From the NCBI GenBank assembly GCA_031296165.1, contig JARLGF010000023.1, forward strand, positions 1 to 35,753: DNA of 35,753 nt. Reading direction: 5' to 3'. Under the pieces are notes generated by a model. The model was not told the origin of the DNA. It did no database searches and worked only from the letters and a program-made list of their open reading frames with translations. Numbering within the stretch: position 1 is the stretch's first letter; each line of letters opens with the position of its first letter. Source of the stretch: Occallatibacter sp. Lineage in GTDB: Bacteria; Acidobacteriota; Terriglobia; Terriglobales; Acidobacteriaceae. Shown one piece after another: positions 24,383 to 32,117 of this stretch. The translations under genes were made by a program, and so were the position numbers.

Positions 24383-24808
24383 CTACTCGTCCGCCATCAT
24401 CTCCCGCAACGCCGCGGCATACTTTTCCGGCAGGGACTTCTTGTTCAACTGGCTATCGCAGACCACGTGCACCGTCTCGCCATCGGCCAGGAGCTTCCGC
24501 TCTTCTCCCTCTGAAGCCTTGCGCCATATCTTATAGGCAAACTTGAGCACCGGACCGCGCAGCAGGGCGGGACGGGTTTCTATCTGAATTTCGTCGTCGT
24601 AGCGGGCCGGGGCGCGATAGCGGCAACTCGCCTCGGCCACCGGCAAAATGCACTCGTGCTCGGTCTCCAACTGGCTATAGGCAAGGCCCAGCGAGCGCAA
24701 CAGCTCCACACGGCCAATCTCAAACCACACCAGATAGTTGGCATAATAGACAATGCCCATCTGGTCGGTTTCCGCATAGCGCACCCTGACTTCGGTGGTG
24801 ACTGGCAT
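24383..24808 (-). CDS. YbgC-type acyl-CoA thioesterase (hotdog fold)
   Basis: A 141-residue 4-hydroxybenzoyl-CoA thioesterase-like protein. The signature RYAETDQMGIVYYANYLVWFE starts near residue 10, with the candidate catalytic Asp at position 15. CRYRAPARYDDEIQIETR follows. The ATG at 24808 has AGGAG eight bases upstream and the family begins here; the longer frame to 25021 runs back into the four-helix-bundle gene. It would hydrolyse acyl-CoA or acyl-ACP in the cytoplasm. The Shine-Dalgarno lies immediately beyond the left heptamer repeat, so the inserted unit between rseP and this gene leaves its translation signal intact. Confidence 0.88.
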   Translation of the reverse strand: MPVTTEVRVRYAETDQMGIVYYANYLVWFEIGRVELLRSLGLAYSQLETEHECILPVAEASCRYRAPARYDDEIQIETRPALLRGPVLKFAYKIWRKASEGEERKLLADGETVHVVCDSQLNKKSLPEKYAAALREMMADE

Positions 24809-24823
24809 CGTGAATACTCCTGT

Positions 24824-24848
24824 CAGTGGACAGTGGTCAGTGGTCAGT
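24824..24848 (+). repeat. Left heptamer repeat array (inverted-repeat arm)
   Basis: Three tandem heptamers CAGTGGA, CAGTGGT and CAGTGGT plus a partial CAGT. This arm is the reverse complement of 25219-25243 with one mismatch in 25 bases. The last codons and stop of the four-helix-bundle gene (AAT ACT GAC CAC TGA on the minus strand) come from this repeat. Confidence 0.9.
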
Positions 24849-25202
24849 ATTCTTGAGAGATTCGAGCAGCGCAAAGAGCATCTTTCCGACTTCGTGAGAC
24901 AAACCCTCAGCTTCGTCGATCTGCTTGATGTCGCCAAACTGAATTGCGCGCGCGATTTCCAGTTGCGTCTGCAATTCGCAGTTTGAACCACGTGCGACGC
25001 CCAGAAACTGGCGAAATTCACCAGTGTTCAGCCTTCCCTGTCCTTCTGCAATGTTGCTGGGTATGGAAACGGCTGAACGTCTGATCTGGCTGGTGAGTCC
25101 ATATACTTCGTCACGCGGAAAGTTCTGTGTCAGTCGATAGATCGCAACTGTCAACTGCATTGACCTTTGCCAAACCAGCAGATCACGAAACGATTGCACC
25201 AT
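24837..25202 (-). CDS. Four-helix-bundle protein, 23S rRNA IVP family (S23)
   Basis: A 121-residue member of the S23/four-helix-bundle family (PF05635, TIGR02436), related to proteins encoded in 23S rRNA intervening sequences and to Avd of diversity-generating retroelements. Family marks are FRDLLVWQRSMQL, QIRRSAVSIPSNIAEGQGR and FLGVARGSNCELQTQLEIA. The ATG at 25202 fits the family start. A GTG at 25241 inside the right repeat could add 13 repeat-encoded residues (DSGQWSV...). The C-terminal residues NTDH and the stop are encoded by the left repeat. The function is unknown; the family forms pentameric, basic, possibly nucleic-acid-binding rings. It lies between rseP and the thioesterase. Confidence 0.9.
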   Translation of the reverse strand: MVQSFRDLLVWQRSMQLTVAIYRLTQNFPRDEVYGLTSQIRRSAVSIPSNIAEGQGRLNTGEFRQFLGVARGSNCELQTQLEIARAIQFGDIKQIDEAEGLSHEVGKMLFALLESLKNTDH

Positions 25203-25218
25203 TGAGCCAGTCCCTTTC

Positions 25219-25243
25219 ACTGACCACTGTCCACTGTCCACTG
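25219..25243 (+). repeat. Right heptamer repeat array (inverted-repeat arm)
   Basis: Tandem ACCACTG, TCCACTG and TCCACTG preceded by a partial ACTG. It matches the reverse complement of 24824-24848 at 24 of 25 positions. It ends two bases from the rseP stop codon (25246-25248). The same heptamer family recurs at 35697-35728. Confidence 0.9.
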
Positions 25244-25245
25244 CA

Positions 25246-26628
25246 TCACGGCTTCAAGTGCGTGAAGATTGGCAGCCTCGTCACGTCGTTGAAAATGACG
25301 AAGGCGAAAAAGGCCATCAGCAGCACAAATGCCGCCTGGAAGAGGCGCTCCTTCACCATGACGCTGATGTCGTGGCGCAGCGCGCTCTCAATCAGCAAAA
25401 GAAAGATCAGGCCGCCGTCCAGAATCGGAAAGGGTAGCAGGTTCAGAATGCCCAGGTTGAGGCTGATCGCCGAGGCCAGTCCGAACTTTGGTGACCAGCC
25501 CTTCATTTCCGCCGCCTGCCCCGCCATGCGGGCAATCCCCACCGGACCCGATAACTGAGAAACAGCAACCTTGCGCGTCAGGATGCGGCCCAGCACCTGG
25601 ACAATGAGCGTGGAATTGTCCACACAGAAATCCTTCGCTTCAGAAACGGACTCTGTGAACGGCAACGGCTCTATCCGCGTGGCGATGTCATCGGGGGCGA
25701 CATAACTGAAGCCCAGCCGCCACTCGGAATCCTGAATCGATGGGTGAACCACGAGGGGGGCAAGGTTTTGGCCATTGCGGCTTACGCTGAGCGTGACGGG
25801 TTTGCCTTGCCCGGTTTGCAGATAGGCCAGCAGTGGAGCCACGCTGTGGAACGCGTGCCCATCCACGGACTGGATGAGGTCTCCGCTTCGCAAGCCGGCC
25901 TGCGCAGCCGGAGAATTCGGAACCACCTGATCCACATCGATGGGACTCTGTACAAACTGAAGAAAGATGCCGGCCTGACTCAAGTCGAAACTCTTCCCGC
26001 TGGTTTTGCCGGGAAGGTTCAAAGCCAGGGACAAGGAGTTGCCGCCCCGCTCCACGAGGACAGGAACGGTCTGGTTGGGGCTTTTTCGCGCCCTGTTCTC
26101 GATCTGGACCATGGAGGGATTGTCCAGGTTGCCGAAACGAAGGATGGTATCGCCGGGTTGAAGACCGGCCCTGGCCGCCGCCGAGCCATCTGTCACCCAT
26201 TCAACCACCGTGGTCTTGAGGGCGGGAACTTCATTGAAGAAGCTGAAGTAGCAGAGCATCAGCACAAAGGCCAGGATGAAGTTGGCGGTCGGCCCGGCCA
26301 CGCCAATCAGCATCCGCTGCCAGCGGGGATGCGAGGTAAACGCTCCAGGGTCGTCCACCGCAACTTCCGTCTGTGTGCCGGGCGCTTCCAGATTCTGCTC
26401 CGGGCTTTCACCCGTCATTTTTACAAAACCGCCCAGAGGAAGCAGGCATATCTTGTAATCGGTATCGCCATACTTGATGCCGAACAGCCGCGGCCCAAAG
26501 CCAACGGAAAACGATTCGACGCGAACCTTGAAGTATTTGGCGACAATAAAGTGTCCAAACTCGTGGACCACCACCATCACGCCAATAAGGACGATAAATG
26601 CTACGACAGAAACCAGAAATTCATGCAT
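25246..26628 (-). CDS. rseP: RseP-type site-2 intramembrane metalloprotease
   Basis: An M50 family zinc protease of 460 residues in the inner membrane that cleaves membrane-bound substrates such as anti-sigma factors after a first cut. The zinc motif HEFGH is at residues 22-26 in the first transmembrane helix. Two PDZ domains lie between (around 135-210 and 225-295, the latter with NSPAAQAGLRSGDLIQSVDG). The third zinc ligand is in LPFPILDGGLIF near the C-terminus. The ATG at 26628 is followed directly by the first membrane span, with AAGGAAAAACC upstream. It sits in the conserved uppS-cdsA-dxr-rseP order. Confidence 0.95.
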   Translation of the reverse strand: MHEFLVSVVAFIVLIGVMVVVHEFGHFIVAKYFKVRVESFSVGFGPRLFGIKYGDTDYKICLLPLGGFVKMTGESPEQNLEAPGTQTEVAVDDPGAFTSHPRWQRMLIGVAGPTANFILAFVLMLCYFSFFNEVPALKTTVVEWVTDGSAAARAGLQPGDTILRFGNLDNPSMVQIENRARKSPNQTVPVLVERGGNSLSLALNLPGKTSGKSFDLSQAGIFLQFVQSPIDVDQVVPNSPAAQAGLRSGDLIQSVDGHAFHSVAPLLAYLQTGQGKPVTLSVSRNGQNLAPLVVHPSIQDSEWRLGFSYVAPDDIATRIEPLPFTESVSEAKDFCVDNSTLIVQVLGRILTRKVAVSQLSGPVGIARMAGQAAEMKGWSPKFGLASAISLNLGILNLLPFPILDGGLIFLLLIESALRHDISVMVKERLFQAAFVLLMAFFAFVIFNDVTRLPIFTHLKP

Positions 26629-26685
26629 AGATGTAAGGTTTTTCCTTGGGCAAAGCGCGCAATTCCCGGCCTGCGCCCCACGAGC

Positions 26686-27840
26686 TTATGCCAACAGAGC
26701 ACGAGCCGTTTGACGCGCCTCCCGGTCGGCGGAAAGCACCTCCGCAATGGTGGCGGGATGCGCCTCCGGCGTGGATGCGAGCACCTTCTCAATTGTACGC
26801 GGGATTCCGGTAAAGGGGATTTGCCGGGCCAGGAATGCCTCCACGGCCACCTCGTCCGCGGCATTCAGGGCAATGCAGTGCGCGCCGCCCTTCTCCGCCG
26901 CCTCATAAGCTAGCCGCAAGCAGGGAAAACGCTCGAAATCGGGCTGCTCAAACTCCAGGTGGCGCAACGCAGCCATGTCGAAGGTCAGCGTCGAAGCCGG
27001 CCGTTCCGGGTAGGCCAGCGCATACAAAATCGGCAGGCGCATGTCGGTCACCGAAATCTGCGCCAGGATCGATCCGTCCACATATTCCACCAGCGAGTGA
27101 ACCGTCGACTGCGGATGCACCGTAACCCGCACCTGCGCCGGCGGCACATCGAACAGGCGGCAGGCCTCAATGATCTCCAAACCCTTGTTCAGCATGGAGG
27201 CGGAATCGATAGTGATGCGGCGGCCCATCACCCAGGTCGGGTGCTTAAGCGCCTGCTCGGGCGTAATGGAGGCGAACTGCTCGAGCGGAAGCTGCCGGAA
27301 CGGCCCGCCCGAGGCCGTCAGCCAGATGGTCTTCACCTCGGCATGAGCACCCACCCGCAAACACTGGTGGACGGCATTATGTTCGCTGTCGATCGGCAGG
27401 ATGGGCACATTGCGCTCGCGCGCTGCGCGCGTAAGAATCTCGCCCGCGGCCACCATGCACTCCTTGTTCGCCAGCCCTATCGGCTTGCCTGCCAGAATGG
27501 CCGCATGAGTCGCTTCCAGGCCGGCCACGCCCACAATAGCCGAAACCACAAAATCCGCATCCGGCAGCGTGGAGCAGGCTACCGTCCCCGCTGTCCCATA
27601 CACCGTCTCGATCCCGCTCACGCCCGCCTGGCGCAGCCGCAAAGCCAACTCTTCGGCAAGCTCTTCGGTGGCCAGCGAAACCACCTGCGGACGCCAGCGG
27701 ACTGCTTGCGCAAACGCTTCGTCAACGTTATGCCCGGCGGCCAGCGCAGCCACTTGATAGCGGTCGGGAAACTGCTCAACGATGGAGAGGGTGCTCTGCC
27801 CGATGGAGCCGGTGGAACCGAGAATGGCGAGTCGCTTCAA
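26686..27840 (-). CDS. dxr: 1-deoxy-D-xylulose 5-phosphate reductoisomerase
   Basis: The second enzyme of the MEP isoprenoid pathway, 384 residues, converting DXP to MEP with NADPH. Visible are the Rossmann loop LGSTGSIGQST at 7-17, NKECMVAAGE (usually NKETLVAAGE), IDSEHNAVHQCL, LTASGGPFR, HPTWVMGRRITIDSASMLNKGLE and HPQSTVHSLVEY with metal and substrate ligands. A TTG start at 27840 is used, since the Rossmann strand begins within four residues. The Shine-Dalgarno is weak. It lies 57 bp upstream of rseP in the same operon. Confidence 0.96.
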   Translation of the reverse strand: MKRLAILGSTGSIGQSTLSIVEQFPDRYQVAALAAGHNVDEAFAQAVRWRPQVVSLATEELAEELALRLRQAGVSGIETVYGTAGTVACSTLPDADFVVSAIVGVAGLEATHAAILAGKPIGLANKECMVAAGEILTRAARERNVPILPIDSEHNAVHQCLRVGAHAEVKTIWLTASGGPFRQLPLEQFASITPEQALKHPTWVMGRRITIDSASMLNKGLEIIEACRLFDVPPAQVRVTVHPQSTVHSLVEYVDGSILAQISVTDMRLPILYALAYPERPASTLTFDMAALRHLEFEQPDFERFPCLRLAYEAAEKGGAHCIALNAADEVAVEAFLARQIPFTGIPRTIEKVLASTPEAHPATIAEVLSADREARQTARALLA

Positions 27841-27898
27841 GGTGTGATTAAAATCCCATTTCTATCCATGCGTACCGGATAAAGGTACGGAAAATGCC

Positions 27899-28732
27899 CT
27901 AAAACTGCTGGTGAATAACCTGAGCGTACCACAATACCGGAGCCGCCAGCAGCAGGGCGTCGATGCGATCCAGAACGCCGCCGTGCCCCGGCAGCAAGGT
28001 TCCTGAGTCCTTCACCCCCGCCGAGCGCTTCAGCGCCGACTCGGCCAGATCCCCCACCTGCGCCGCAATGTTCACCACCACCGCCAGCACCAGCCAGTAC
28101 CAGATGTCCTCGGGGTAAGAGAGCCGTGCCGAATCCCATTGCGCAGCCAGCAGATGCGCCAGACCCAGCAGGCCGCCGGTTACCAGCAGGCTGCCGGCCA
28201 CCGAGCCCAGCGCCCCCTCCCAGGACTTGTTGGGGCTCAGCCTGGGCGCCAGTTTATGCCGTCCCCAGGCTCGGCCCACATACAGAGCGGCTATGTCTCC
28301 GGCCCAAACCACGCAAAACAGAAAAGCCACCAGTGAAGGGCCATTGCTCTGCTCGCGCAACGTGGGCAGGGCAATCAGCGTCAAGCCTATATAAACCAGG
28401 CAGAAGATCGATGCCGATGCGTCCGTCATCACTTGGGCAACTGGCCTCAGGAACGTGCAGTAAACCAGCAGTGCCAGGCACAGAATGCCGAAGATCGCCA
28501 TCGTCCTGTCCGGCCATTCCAGATTGACGGCAAAAAGCACCAGAAGCGCCGCCAGCACCGCGGTACGCGGCGAAGTAGCCCCGGCCTGCTCCGCCAGACC
28601 CAGAAATTCCCAGCTAGCCAGTGCCGCCACAACGGCAACCGCCAGCGTAAACAGCCACTGCCACCTCGGTCCCAGAAATACAAGAACCAGCACCAGCGGA
28701 ATCAGAACAAGAGCTGTTATGACTCGTTTCAT
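27899..28732 (-). CDS. cdsA: Phosphatidate cytidylyltransferase
   Basis: An integral membrane enzyme of 277 residues with about eight hydrophobic segments that makes CDP-diacylglycerol for phospholipid synthesis. The C-terminal signature is clear: GDLAESALKRSAGVKDSGTL, then LPGHGGVLDRIDALLLAAPV, with the conserved Asp pair. WAGDIAALYVGRAWGRHKL and SPNKSWEGALG are further family segments. The ATG at 28732 starts directly at the first membrane helix. It follows uppS and precedes dxr. Confidence 0.95.
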   Translation of the reverse strand: MKRVITALVLIPLVLVLVFLGPRWQWLFTLAVAVVAALASWEFLGLAEQAGATSPRTAVLAALLVLFAVNLEWPDRTMAIFGILCLALLVYCTFLRPVAQVMTDASASIFCLVYIGLTLIALPTLREQSNGPSLVAFLFCVVWAGDIAALYVGRAWGRHKLAPRLSPNKSWEGALGSVAGSLLVTGGLLGLAHLLAAQWDSARLSYPEDIWYWLVLAVVVNIAAQVGDLAESALKRSAGVKDSGTLLPGHGGVLDRIDALLLAAPVLWYAQVIHQQF

Positions 28733-28803
28733 TCAGGGATGAGAATACACCGTTAGGGTCAGGGGACAGGATATGCAGAGAGTGACCGCCTAGCCAAAAC
28801 GCC

Positions 28804-29637
28804 TCAGTTCGCCGCGATTTTGACGTGCTCCGCTTCTTCGTCCACGGAGCCGGAGGACTCGCCCAGGCCGCCGTAGCGGCGCTCCCGGCGCTGGAAGTCC
28901 GCGATGGCTTCCAGCAGATGGATGCCGCGGAAGTCCGGCCAAAACCGGTCGGTAACAAAGATCTCGGTGTAGGCCACCTGCCAGAGCAAATAATTGGAGA
29001 GCCGCATCTCCCCTGAGGTCCGGATCAGCAGATCGGGGTCCGGCATGTGCGCCGTGTAGAGATGGCGGTGAATGTCCTCCTCGGTGATGCTGTCGGGGTT
29101 GATGTGCTTGTGCTTCATCTCCGCGGCTAGCCCGCGAAAGGCATCCACCATCTCCGAGCGGCCTCCGTAGTTCAGCGCCAGGGTGAGCGTGGTGCCCGTG
29201 TTGCGGGCCGTGGCCTCCTCGGCCCAGCGCATCTTGTCCTGTACCTCGTCCGGTAGTTCGTGGGTGCGGCCAATGTACTTCATGCGCACATTGTTGTCCA
29301 TCATCCGCTGGACGTTGCTCTCCAGGTAGCTCTTCAGCAGACGCATGAGGAAGCTGACCTCGGACTTGGGCCGGCGCAAGCTGTTTTCCAGGGAAAAAGC
29401 GTACAGCGTAAGCCAGGGAAGCCCGATGCGCGAGGCGGTTTCGGTCACCAGTTGAACGCTCTTGGCGCCCTGTTGGTGGCCAAGAAAGCGCTTGAGAGAC
29501 CGTTGGCCGGCCCAACGGCCATTGCCGTCCATGATGATGGCAACATGCTCGGGAAGGCGCTCGGGCTTGAGCGTCTCGTAAATGGCGCGCTCCTCCGCGG
29601 TCAGATCCTGGATGTGCAGCGTGCCAGTTGAGTACAA
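28804..29637 (-). CDS. uppS: Isoprenyl (undecaprenyl) diphosphate synthase
   Basis: A cis-prenyltransferase of 277 residues that builds the polyprenyl carrier for peptidoglycan and envelope glycans. HVAIIMDGNGRWA holds the catalytic Asp37; FSLENSLRRPKSEV, LNYGGRSEMVDAF, PDLLIRTSGEMRLSNYLLWQ and YTEIFVTDRFWPDF are the remaining family regions. A TTG at 29637 is the upstream-most start, with AGAGGCGAG before it; a slightly later start cannot be excluded. The C-terminus carries an extra acidic tail (SSGSVDEEAEHVK). It is the first gene of the uppS-cdsA-dxr-rseP run. Confidence 0.95.
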   Translation of the reverse strand: MYSTGTLHIQDLTAEERAIYETLKPERLPEHVAIIMDGNGRWAGQRSLKRFLGHQQGAKSVQLVTETASRIGLPWLTLYAFSLENSLRRPKSEVSFLMRLLKSYLESNVQRMMDNNVRMKYIGRTHELPDEVQDKMRWAEEATARNTGTTLTLALNYGGRSEMVDAFRGLAAEMKHKHINPDSITEEDIHRHLYTAHMPDPDLLIRTSGEMRLSNYLLWQVAYTEIFVTDRFWPDFRGIHLLEAIADFQRRERRYGGLGESSGSVDEEAEHVKIAAN

Positions 29638-29711
29638 GGGACTCGCCTCTACCTTACTTTTGCGGCATCCAGTCCGGCGTCACGGTGAAATGCGAGTGGG
29701 AACGCCAGGGG

Positions 29712-29882
29712 ATGGAAAACCACGACCGGATCAAGGGTGTGCCGCGGTTTCCAATGAATGCGGCCGGAATCCCTACCCCGGAAGAAGCGGCTTTCTCATG
29801 GAGCAAAGCCACCCTGGAGGAAGTCAGCAACCACATCGCAGAAAACCGTCCTGCACGCCCACAAATGGCTCTTGCCCGGTGA
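29712..29882 (+). CDS. Doubtful small open frame (56 aa)
   Basis: The frame MENHDRIKGVPRFP... has protein-like composition in its middle (GIPTPEEAAFSWSKATLEEV) but begins in a hairpin-like repeat. Its AGGGG lies too close to the ATG for a normal ribosome-binding site. No family is recognised. It may be a remnant or a chance frame. Confidence 0.22.
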   Translation: MENHDRIKGVPRFPMNAAGIPTPEEAAFSWSKATLEEVSNHIAENRPARPQMALAR

Positions 29883-29991
29883 AACATCCACCCAGGGGCA
29901 GAGCGAAGACGCAGCACTATCGACCCTAGCACAAGCGCCCTGGCGCCGCAATTGCCGCCGGCTCGCGGTTGCATTGCAAAGCAAATGAGAA

Positions 29992-30011
29992 CCTTCTCTG
30001 CGCGAAGAAGG
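29992..30011 (-). terminator. Weak terminator candidate after the XRE gene
   Basis: CCTTCT (29992-29997) pairs with AGAAGG (30006-30011) around eight bases. On the minus strand TTCTC follows. The stem is short and the T tract is interrupted, so the call is tentative. Confidence 0.25.
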
Positions 30012-30081
30012 CAGCCCAACCGTCAGGAAACGAAACACGGCCCGCTGCCAGCTTCATTCTGTTCCCAGCGCCATTCAGCGG

Positions 30082-30660
30082 CTATGCGATGCGCCGCCGG
30101 CCTGTGGCCGCATCGCGAACCGCGCCATAGATCAGTGTTCGCTGCATGGGGTCCAGTTGCGGCAGCAAAGCGGCAATCTCCGCCAGGAAGGGATCGCCCA
30201 ATATGGCGGCCACCTCCTCGTCGCGGCAGCTGCGCGAGTCCCGGACCAGTTGGCACAAATCCACTTCCAGAGCTGCGGCCAGCCGCTCCAGCGAGCCCAG
30301 CGTGGGAATCGCCTTACCGTTTTCAATCTTGGAGATATACGTGCGAGGCACCTGCATACGCCCTGCCAACTGACGCTGGCTCAGGTGACGCGCCCGGCGA
30401 ATCTCGCGCACCTGGTGGGCAACCTGCGCTCCAGCCTCGGCAGAAGCGGGTACCGGCTGGCTGGCCACCAGTTGTGGGACCAGTTGCACCGGCTCCTCCA
30501 CATCGAGGGGTTTGTGGCATCGCCTGCATAGGGAGTTGCTGGTTCTATACTGCATCAGTCTGCAGTGTTCACACCGTACGACTTCGCGTGTTTCCACGCT
30601 CACTAGAGTGGTAGCCATCGGTTGTGTGCGGAGTGCCAGAGCATGGTCTCCGGGGTGCAT
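30082..30660 (-). CDS. XRE-family transcriptional regulator with N-terminal zinc ribbon
   Basis: A 192-residue DNA-binding protein. Residues 30-48 form a four-cysteine ribbon (CEHC, then CRRC; Cys30, 33, 45, 48). Residues about 85-140 are a Cro/C1-type helix-turn-helix (REIRRARHLSQRQLAGRMQV, RTYISKIENGKAIPTLGSLE). The C-terminal part (about 145-190) is helical and of unknown role. The ATG at 30660 is chosen because AAGGTG lies upstream at suitable spacing; ATG 30618 has no such site. A palindrome at 30719-30736 overlaps its predicted promoter and may be its own operator. The divergent gene is an HD hydrolase. Confidence 0.88.
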   Translation of the reverse strand: MHPGDHALALRTQPMATTLVSVETREVVRCEHCRLMQYRTSNSLCRRCHKPLDVEEPVQLVPQLVASQPVPASAEAGAQVAHQVREIRRARHLSQRQLAGRMQVPRTYISKIENGKAIPTLGSLERLAAALEVDLCQLVRDSRSCRDEEVAAILGDPFLAEIAALLPQLDPMQRTLIYGAVRDAATGRRRIA

Positions 30661-30718
30661 ACTTACACCTTGATATTTGGTACTTTCAGGGAAGTGAACC
30701 ATAATTGTCAAGTAGAAA

Positions 30719-30736
30719 CTTAGGGTCAACCCTAAG
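30719..30736. promoter_or_regulatory. Palindromic operator candidate between XRE and HD genes
   Basis: CTTAGGGT-CA-ACCCTAAG is a perfect dyad with eight-base arms. On the minus strand it contains TTGACC, which with AATTAT 17 bases further could be the promoter of the XRE gene; a second TTGACA lies just downstream. Its position in the divergent spacer suggests autoregulation and possibly control of the HD gene. Confidence 0.5.
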
Positions 30737-30805
30737 ATTTCCTCATCATACCCTTAAAAACCAGAAGAAACACGAACCATATTGAACAACACGGGAGAAA
30801 AATTT

Positions 30806-31414
30806 ATGAGCGCAACCGGTAATTCACCCTATGGGCGCCAGCAGGCATGGCAACTGCTGACCGAATGGACACAGAGCGAGAGCCTGCGCAAGCACGCGCT
30901 GGCCGTGGAGGCCTGTGTAACCGCCTGCGGCGAGGCAGAGGCCAGCCGGCTGGGACTTATCGGACCCGAGCGCGACGCGCTCGTCGAACTCTACTCCACC
31001 ACTGCCCTGCTCCACGACTTCGACTACGAACGTCACCCCACGGCTGAGGAGCACCCTTTCGTGGGCGTGCGCGAGCTGGAGCGGCTGGGTTGGCCCATCG
31101 AGCTGCGTACCGCCATCCTGGGTCACGCGCAGTACTCCGGCGTGCCCCGCGTCACGCATCTTGACAAGTCCCTGTTCGCCTGCGACGAGCTGTCTGGTTT
31201 TCTCACCGCCTGCGCCCTGGTCAAGCCCAGCAAGGCCATTGCCGATGTGCAGACTGCCGGCGTACGCAAAAAGATGAAGGACAAACCGTTCGCTCGCGGC
31301 GTGAACCGGCAGGATATGATCCAGGGCGCGGCCGAGTTGGGCGTAGAACTCGATGCGCACATCGCGTTCTGCATTGAGGCCATGAAAAAACGGGCGGCAG
31401 AGCTGGGGCTGTGA
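30806..31414 (+). CDS. HD-domain hydrolase (COG2316-like)
   Basis: A 202-residue predicted metal-dependent phosphohydrolase of the HD superfamily. An early His is in LRKHALAVE (His30), the HD pair in ALLHDFDYERHP (His70-Asp71), and further conserved segments are AILGHAQYSGVPR, LDKSLFACDELSGFL and VKPSKAIADV. The ATG at 30806 has GGGAGAAA upstream; an in-frame start at 30782 is less likely. Related proteins are conserved in many bacteria but the substrate is not known. It is divergent from the XRE regulator. Confidence 0.85.
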   Translation: MSATGNSPYGRQQAWQLLTEWTQSESLRKHALAVEACVTACGEAEASRLGLIGPERDALVELYSTTALLHDFDYERHPTAEEHPFVGVRELERLGWPIELRTAILGHAQYSGVPRVTHLDKSLFACDELSGFLTACALVKPSKAIADVQTAGVRKKMKDKPFARGVNRQDMIQGAAELGVELDAHIAFCIEAMKKRAAELGL

Positions 31415-31604
31415 TATTTCCATCGAAGCCGGGCTGGCGGCTTGCATCGGAACTGCCAATTCGCTAAACGGTTACCGTTGTGGCGCAAAAGTGCAAGACC
31501 TGTCACCCAACGTGGGAGTTGAGAGCAGCTAAAGTGTGAGTTACCTCTGCATTGGAACATGCAAGTATGGGACCAAATTACTCAGCTCGGATTGGTCACA
31601 CTGC

Positions 31605-32117
31605 ATGCAAGACTGCCCGGAATCTACATCCCAACAAAACGCCCTCACTGCGTTCATTCTCCCGTCCCACGGGGCCACTCCCGATTCGCTCCGGCAATTG
31701 GAAGTGGACGCCATCCTCGCCCAGATTCGCAGCCAGAGGCAGCAGGAAAAGCACAAGCAGTTCCTGCTCAACCTGGCCAGATTATGGCCTGCCGCTGTGG
31801 GCGCTGGGATCGCCTGCTGTGCGCCGCAACTGCGCGACATGGTATCTCCCTATCAACCATGGGGAATGTGGATACTCTTCCCCTTTGTCGCAATCGCCAA
31901 GCGTCCCGAAATGCAGTTGGGCGGTGAATTCTCGCGCATCTTGCCGCAGTTCCTTCTCTACGCCCAGTTTCCCCTCGAGGGCCTGCTCGCCAGAATCTTG
32001 CTGAAAAAACAAGTCACGCTCCCTGGTGTGGCCCGGCACATCTTCTACTTCCACTTTCTGGCTGCTGCCGAGTTGTGCTTGGTGAGCGGAGTGCTATGGC
32101 AAATCACATTTCGATAA
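31605..32117 (+). CDS. Hypothetical membrane protein, paralogue 1
   Basis: A 170-residue protein of unknown function. A soluble N-terminal region contains a charged helix (LEVDAILAQIRSQRQQEKHKQF). Two or three hydrophobic segments follow: WPAAVGAGIACCAPQL, WGMWILFPFVAIA and a C-terminal FYFHFLAAAELCLVSGVLW. It shares a clear pattern with the next gene (P-[YW]-x-PWGM-x3-FPFV, then LPQ-x-LLY-x-QF-x-LEGLL). The ATG at 31605 is a guess; GTG 31536 would add 23 residues, and neither has a strong ribosome-binding site. The stop overlaps the start of the paralogue by 22 bases. Confidence 0.7.
   Translation: MQDCPESTSQQNALTAFILPSHGATPDSLRQLEVDAILAQIRSQRQQEKHKQFLLNLARLWPAAVGAGIACCAPQLRDMVSPYQPWGMWILFPFVAIAKRPEMQLGGEFSRILPQFLLYAQFPLEGLLARILLKKQVTLPGVARHIFYFHFLAAAELCLVSGVLWQITFR

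Larger units (their letters stand above)
24824..25243 (-). mobile_element. IVS-like unit: four-helix-bundle gene between inverted heptamer repeats
   Basis: The inverted arms bound 420 bp containing a single gene in the direction of the host operon. The right arm ends two bases from the rseP stop codon and the left arm begins just before the thioesterase ribosome-binding site, so the unit sits neatly between two operon genes. The gene family is the one found in spirochaete 23S rRNA intervening sequences, which also fold as a stem with the gene in the loop. Mobility is an inference; no target duplication is identified. Confidence 0.5.
29638..30081. other. Intergenic region upstream of uppS
   Basis: This 444-bp stretch should carry the uppS operon promoter, although no convincing hexamer pair is seen. 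It contains an imperfect dyad (29666-29680 with 29702-29714) followed by GAAAACCACGACC, resembling the tail of the hairpin family at the right end of the window. It also has a weak small reading frame (29712-29882, plus) and a short hairpin beyond the XRE gene. Confidence 0.45.

Noticed and set aside
24837..25202. Avd accessory gene of a diversity-generating retroelement
   Set aside because: No reverse transcriptase, template repeat or variable target gene is found nearby, so only the family relation is kept.
24824..25243. Heptamer arrays as a CRISPR or VNTR only
   Set aside because: There are no spacers, so it is not CRISPR; the inverted arrangement around one gene is more than a simple tandem repeat.
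29654..30019. Minus-strand 121-residue frame upstream of uppS
   Set aside because: Composition is not protein-like, and no start signal or family pattern is visible.
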